From: Cyclobacteriaceae bacterium
Lineage (GTDB): Bacteria > Bacteroidota > Bacteroidia > Cytophagales > Cyclobacteriaceae
NCBI GenBank assembly: GCA_013140395.1
Contig: JABFSY010000398.1
Coordinates: forward strand, 1-8,461
DNA: 8,461 nucleotides
Reading direction: 5' to 3'
The position numbers and the translations under genes were made by a program. Under the pieces are notes generated by a model that had not been told where the DNA came from, did no database searches, and saw nothing but the letters and a program-made list of their open reading frames with translations. Position 1 is the stretch's first letter. Every line of letters starts with the position of its first letter. Shown piece after piece: positions 5,680 through 8,461 of the stretch.

Positions 5680-7818
5680 CTACATATCCTTCTTCGCAAG
5701 CGGTGGAATAACCCCCATATTATACCAGGTGAAGGCATACTGGTCAGCTGTTCCTTCTATCGCCTTCGATAAATTGGACGAACCGTGCCCAGATTTCGTT
5801 TCAATGCGAATCAGCACCGGATTATCACCCACATGATTTTCTTGTAGTACAGCAGCAAATTTAAATGAGTGAGCTGGAACAACCCGGTCATCGTGATCCG
5901 CTGTTGTTACCATTGTAGCCGGATAAGATGTGTTAGGCTTCAGCGCATGAACAGGCGAGTACTTTTGTAAGTACTCAAACATTTCCTTTGAATCATCTGC
6001 GGTACCATAGTCATAGGCCCATCCGGCACCAGCCGTAAATTTATGATAGCGCAACATATCCATTACCCCCACGGCAGGTAATGCGACTTTCATCAAATCG
6101 GGGCGTTGCGCCATCGTTGCTCCAACTAACAGACCTCCGTTAGATCCACCTGAAATCGCTAAGTATTGATTAGAGGTATATTTTTCAGCAATCAAGTATT
6201 CTCCAGCTGCAACAAAGTCATCAAACACATTCTGTTTACTCATTTTGGTACCAGCCAGATGCCACTTCTCTCCATACTCGCCACCACCACGCAAATTGGG
6301 CTGTGCATAAACCCCACCGTTCTCTAACCAAACAATACGAGATGTATTGAAAGAAGGCGTAAGGCTAATGCCGAATCCACCATAGGCATACAGCATTGTT
6401 GGATTTTTGCCATTCAACTCCAACCCTTTCTTGTGCACAATAAACATCGGCACCTTGGTTCCATCCTTGCTGGTGTAAAATACTTGCTTCGTCTCGTAGT
6501 CTTCTGGATTGAAATCAACTTTCGGCTTTTCATATAATGTTGATTTGCCGGATGTGATATCGTATTTAAAAATAGAAGAAGGATAGGTAAACGAAGTGAA
6601 CGTATAGTAAATCTGTTTGTCTGCGATTTTACCTCCAAATCCACCTGCCGTGCCGATACCCGGAAGCTCAACCTCTCTTTCTAATTTTCCTTCAAAATCA
6701 TACTGCTTGATTAATGTCTTTGCATCTTTCAAATAATTCACAAACATTTTTTTGTTCGCAGTGCCTACACCCTGCATTGCGTTGTCAGTTTCTGGCACCA
6801 GATCTTTCCAGTTTTCTATCCCGGGTTTTGCAAAGTCAACCGATACAATTTTGTTGTTGGGGGCATTCAGATTCGTCTGAATGATTAAGCGCGAACCATC
6901 ATTGTCTACCAGGTTATGATCATTGTCAAAATTGCCAACTATGGTTACTAATTTTCCTTTGGGGTCCTTCAAATCTTGTGCATATAATTCATTGCCCGTT
7001 GTGCTTGTTGCAGCCGATACAACCAGAAAACGTTCATCTTCTGTTAAACCTGCGCCAACATATCTGCGAGGTGTCTTCTCTCCGCCAAAAATCAACTGAT
7101 CTGTACTTTGTTTGGTGGCCAGTTTATGAAAATATAATTTATGATATTGTGTCTTCGCTGAAAGTTCGCTGCCTTTTGGCTTATCGTAACTGCTATAATA
7201 AAATCCTTCGTTGCCCTTCCAGGCAAGTCCACTAAACTTTACATCCCGCAAGGTGTCTTCGACTACCGTTTTATCGGTCGTCTTGATGACGATCACTTTT
7301 CTCCAATCAGAGCCTCCTTCCGAAATTTGGTAGGCAGCCAAAGAGCCGTCTTTCGAAAAAGATATTCCCGCCATCGAGGTGGTTCCGTCTTTTGAGAACG
7401 TATTGGGGTCTAAAAATAATTCAGGCGTTCCGTCTTCACCCTTCTTACGATATAAGGCACTTTGATTTTGGAGTCCGTCATTCTTGTAGAAGTAATAGAA
7501 ATCACCTTCTTTAAAAGGCGCGCTGAGTCGTTCGTAGTTATAGAGTGCCTCCAACCTTTTTTTGATTGTCGCTCGGTAGGGAATCTTATCTAGAAACCCA
7601 AAGGTCACTTCGTTTTGAGCTTTGACCCAATCGCCTGTCGCCTTGGCCGTATCGTTCTCCAACCACCGATAGGGATCATTGACGGGCGTCCCAAATAACG
7701 TGTCGATCGTGTTAATTTTTTCAGTTGGTGGATACTTCATGAGTGAAACTTTTTCTTTGGGTGAAGAACAACCTGCTAGTAAACCGGTTGCGATGAGCAA
7801 AATGGAGATTTTATGCAT
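5680..7818 (-). CDS. Prolyl oligopeptidase (S9A family) lipoprotein
   Basis: This 712-residue serine peptidase, close to the roughly 710 residues of classical prolyl oligopeptidase, cleaves short peptides after proline. A lipoprotein signal leads it: hydrophobic residues 4-15 and the lipobox LAGC with Cys17, so it is anchored in the cell envelope, probably facing the periplasm. Residues about 29-430 hold the N-terminal segment (NDPYRWLEND near 47) and the beta-propeller that gates the active site. The C-terminal alpha/beta hydrolase domain has RGGGEYGEKWH, the nucleophile motif GGSNGG with Ser559, DHDDRV with Asp643 and the substrate-binding Arg645, and SGHGSS with His678. The triad is complete, so it should be active. 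It is transcribed alone, converges on the arylesterase gene across a shared terminator, and diverges from the TspO-like gene. A role in peptide scavenging is the usual inference. Confidence 0.95.
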   Translation of the reverse strand: MHKISILLIATGLLAGCSSPKEKVSLMKYPPTEKINTIDTLFGTPVNDPYRWLENDTAKATGDWVKAQNEVTFGFLDKIPYRATIKKRLEALYNYERLSAPFKEGDFYYFYKNDGLQNQSALYRKKGEDGTPELFLDPNTFSKDGTTSMAGISFSKDGSLAAYQISEGGSDWRKVIVIKTTDKTVVEDTLRDVKFSGLAWKGNEGFYYSSYDKPKGSELSAKTQYHKLYFHKLATKQSTDQLIFGGEKTPRRYVGAGLTEDERFLVVSAATSTTGNELYAQDLKDPKGKLVTIVGNFDNDHNLVDNDGSRLIIQTNLNAPNNKIVSVDFAKPGIENWKDLVPETDNAMQGVGTANKKMFVNYLKDAKTLIKQYDFEGKLEREVELPGIGTAGGFGGKIADKQIYYTFTSFTYPSSIFKYDITSGKSTLYEKPKVDFNPEDYETKQVFYTSKDGTKVPMFIVHKKGLELNGKNPTMLYAYGGFGISLTPSFNTSRIVWLENGGVYAQPNLRGGGEYGEKWHLAGTKMSKQNVFDDFVAAGEYLIAEKYTSNQYLAISGGSNGGLLVGATMAQRPDLMKVALPAVGVMDMLRYHKFTAGAGWAYDYGTADDSKEMFEYLQKYSPVHALKPNTSYPATMVTTADHDDRVVPAHSFKFAAVLQENHVGDNPVLIRIETKSGHGSSNLSKAIEGTADQYAFTWYNMGVIPPLAKKDM

Positions 7819-7898
7819 GGCTTTAAATTTTGAAAGTACAAGTTAACAATTGGTTGCTGTCGGACAATTGACTTTATTACCAATGCTAAATATCAAGT
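7819..7898. promoter_or_regulatory. Divergent promoter region with two CAATTG palindromes
   Basis: This 80-bp gap must hold the promoters of the leftward peptidase gene and the rightward TspO-like gene. It is AT-rich. The palindrome CAATTG occurs twice, at 7847-7852 and 7865-7870, 18 bp apart and each preceded by A (ACAATTG). I found no convincing match to the Bacteroidota -7/-33 consensus on either strand; TACTTTCA on the minus strand (7832-7839) is the closest for the peptidase gene. The gap assignment is sound but individual sites are not. Confidence 0.4.
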
Positions 7899-8461
7899 AT
7901 GAAAGCCCAAAAAACACTCCTAATCGGAAACATCGTTGCGCTAGCCGCTGTGCTGACTGTTAACGCCTTGGCTAACATTCTGCCTATTAACGGGATGAAT
8001 ACCGGTCAAATCTCCAATTTATATCCAAGCTTATTCACCCCGGCTGGTTTTACTTTTTCGATATGGAGTATTATCTATCTGCTGCTGATTGCATTTGTGG
8101 TCGGTCAATTTGTAATCAAAGACAAACCGTATTTCAAAGAGCTATCACTGTGGTTTCTGCTTTCCTGTCTGGCCAATGCCAGCTGGATTTTGGTGTGGCA
8201 TTATTTGTTTACCGCTGCTTCGGTAGTGGTTATGTTGATCTTGTTGTATTCACTCACGCGGATTTTTCTGCTCCTACAGAACTGCGAGTTTACCAAAACC
8301 GAATGGGTATTGATAAAACTACCCTTTCTATTTTATCTGTCCTGGATTTGTGTGGCCACCATTGCCAATATCTCGACATTATTGATCTCTTTGAATTGGC
8401 ACGAAGGATTCTTGATAGAAGAATACTGGACGGTTGCAATGATCTGCATCGCTACTTTACT
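7899..8461 (+). CDS. TspO/MBR-like tryptophan-rich membrane protein (partial, 3' end outside window)
   Basis: The frame from ATG 7899 stays open for 187 codons to the window edge, so the C-terminus is missing. The product is very hydrophobic, with predicted membrane helices near residues 7-28, 47-70, 82-103, 105-126, 140-163 and from about 176. Tryptophans recur at helix ends (FSIWSIIY, LSLWFLL, ASWILVWHYL, LSWICV, EEYWTVA). The stretch LPINGMNTGQISNLYP followed by FTPAGFTFSIW is typical of proteins annotated as tryptophan-rich sensory protein or TspO/MBR-like. It is longer than classical five-helix TspO (about 160 residues), as in the extended relatives found in many bacteria. Classical TspO binds tetrapyrroles; whether this branch does is unknown. 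Start choice: the ATG at 7899 follows an AT-rich leader without a clear ribosome site, and the first helix begins right after it. Confidence 0.75.
   Translation, partial: MKAQKTLLIGNIVALAAVLTVNALANILPINGMNTGQISNLYPSLFTPAGFTFSIWSIIYLLLIAFVVGQFVIKDKPYFKELSLWFLLSCLANASWILVWHYLFTAASVVVMLILLYSLTRIFLLLQNCEFTKTEWVLIKLPFLFYLSWICVATIANISTLLISLNWHEGFLIEEYWTVAMICIATL

Noticed and set aside
6978..7235. Plus-strand open frame of 85 codons opposite the peptidase gene
   Set aside because: It is antisense to a well-conserved coding region, has no recognisable domain or initiation signal, and its composition follows from the opposite strand. The same applies to other short antisense frames under the kinase, pseudokinase, regulator and arylesterase genes.
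7867..7889. Sigma-70-like TTGACT ... TAAATAT promoter for the TspO-like gene
   Set aside because: The spacing is about 13 bases, too short, and the Bacteroidota primary sigma factor uses a different consensus.

Overview
The window looks like chromosomal DNA from a Bacteroidota bacterium, most likely of the Cytophagales type. The reasons are moderate GC, start codons with little or no Shine-Dalgarno sequence, LytS-type kinases paired with LytTR regulators, a lipoprotein prolyl oligopeptidase, and a -7-like TAnnTTTG motif. This placement is inference from gene content; no marker gene is present.

Layout, left to right. (1) 53-1468 (+) encodes a secreted protein. It has a small N-terminal domain followed by about ten copies of a 34-residue helical repeat marked by the signature SDHY. 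(2) 1578-4455 (+) is a tight three-gene signalling operon joined by two ATGA stop/start overlaps: a LytS-type sensor histidine kinase, a second LytS-type protein whose catalytic residues are replaced (a probable pseudokinase), and a LytTR response regulator. (3) 4456-4569 is a short gap holding a small REP-like hairpin and a weak promoter candidate. (4) 4570-5637 (+) encodes a membrane-anchored paraoxonase-type arylesterase/lactonase that keeps the full PON calcium and histidine active site. (5) A perfect 12-bp hairpin at 5625-5657 acts as a shared terminator between this gene and the convergent gene. (6) 5680-7818 (-) encodes a prolyl oligopeptidase (S9A) lipoprotein with an intact Ser-Asp-His triad. 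(7) An 80-bp divergent gap leads to a TspO/MBR-like, tryptophan-rich membrane protein that starts at 7899 and runs off the right edge.

How the genes work together: only the three-gene operon is clearly a functional unit. The kinase should phosphorylate the LytTR regulator, and the coupled pseudokinase probably modulates it by heterodimerising. Its target genes cannot be read from this window; LytTR-like half-sites upstream of the operon and of the paraoxonase gene are suggestive only. The SDHY-repeat protein is 109 bp upstream on the same strand with no clear terminator between, so a functional link is possible but unproven. The arylesterase, peptidase and TspO-like genes look like independent single units.

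No stretch longer than 300 bases lacks a gene. I saw no tRNA, rRNA, CRISPR array, insertion sequence or phage gene. The most interesting items are the pseudokinase inserted between a kinase and its regulator, and the SDHY solenoid protein.
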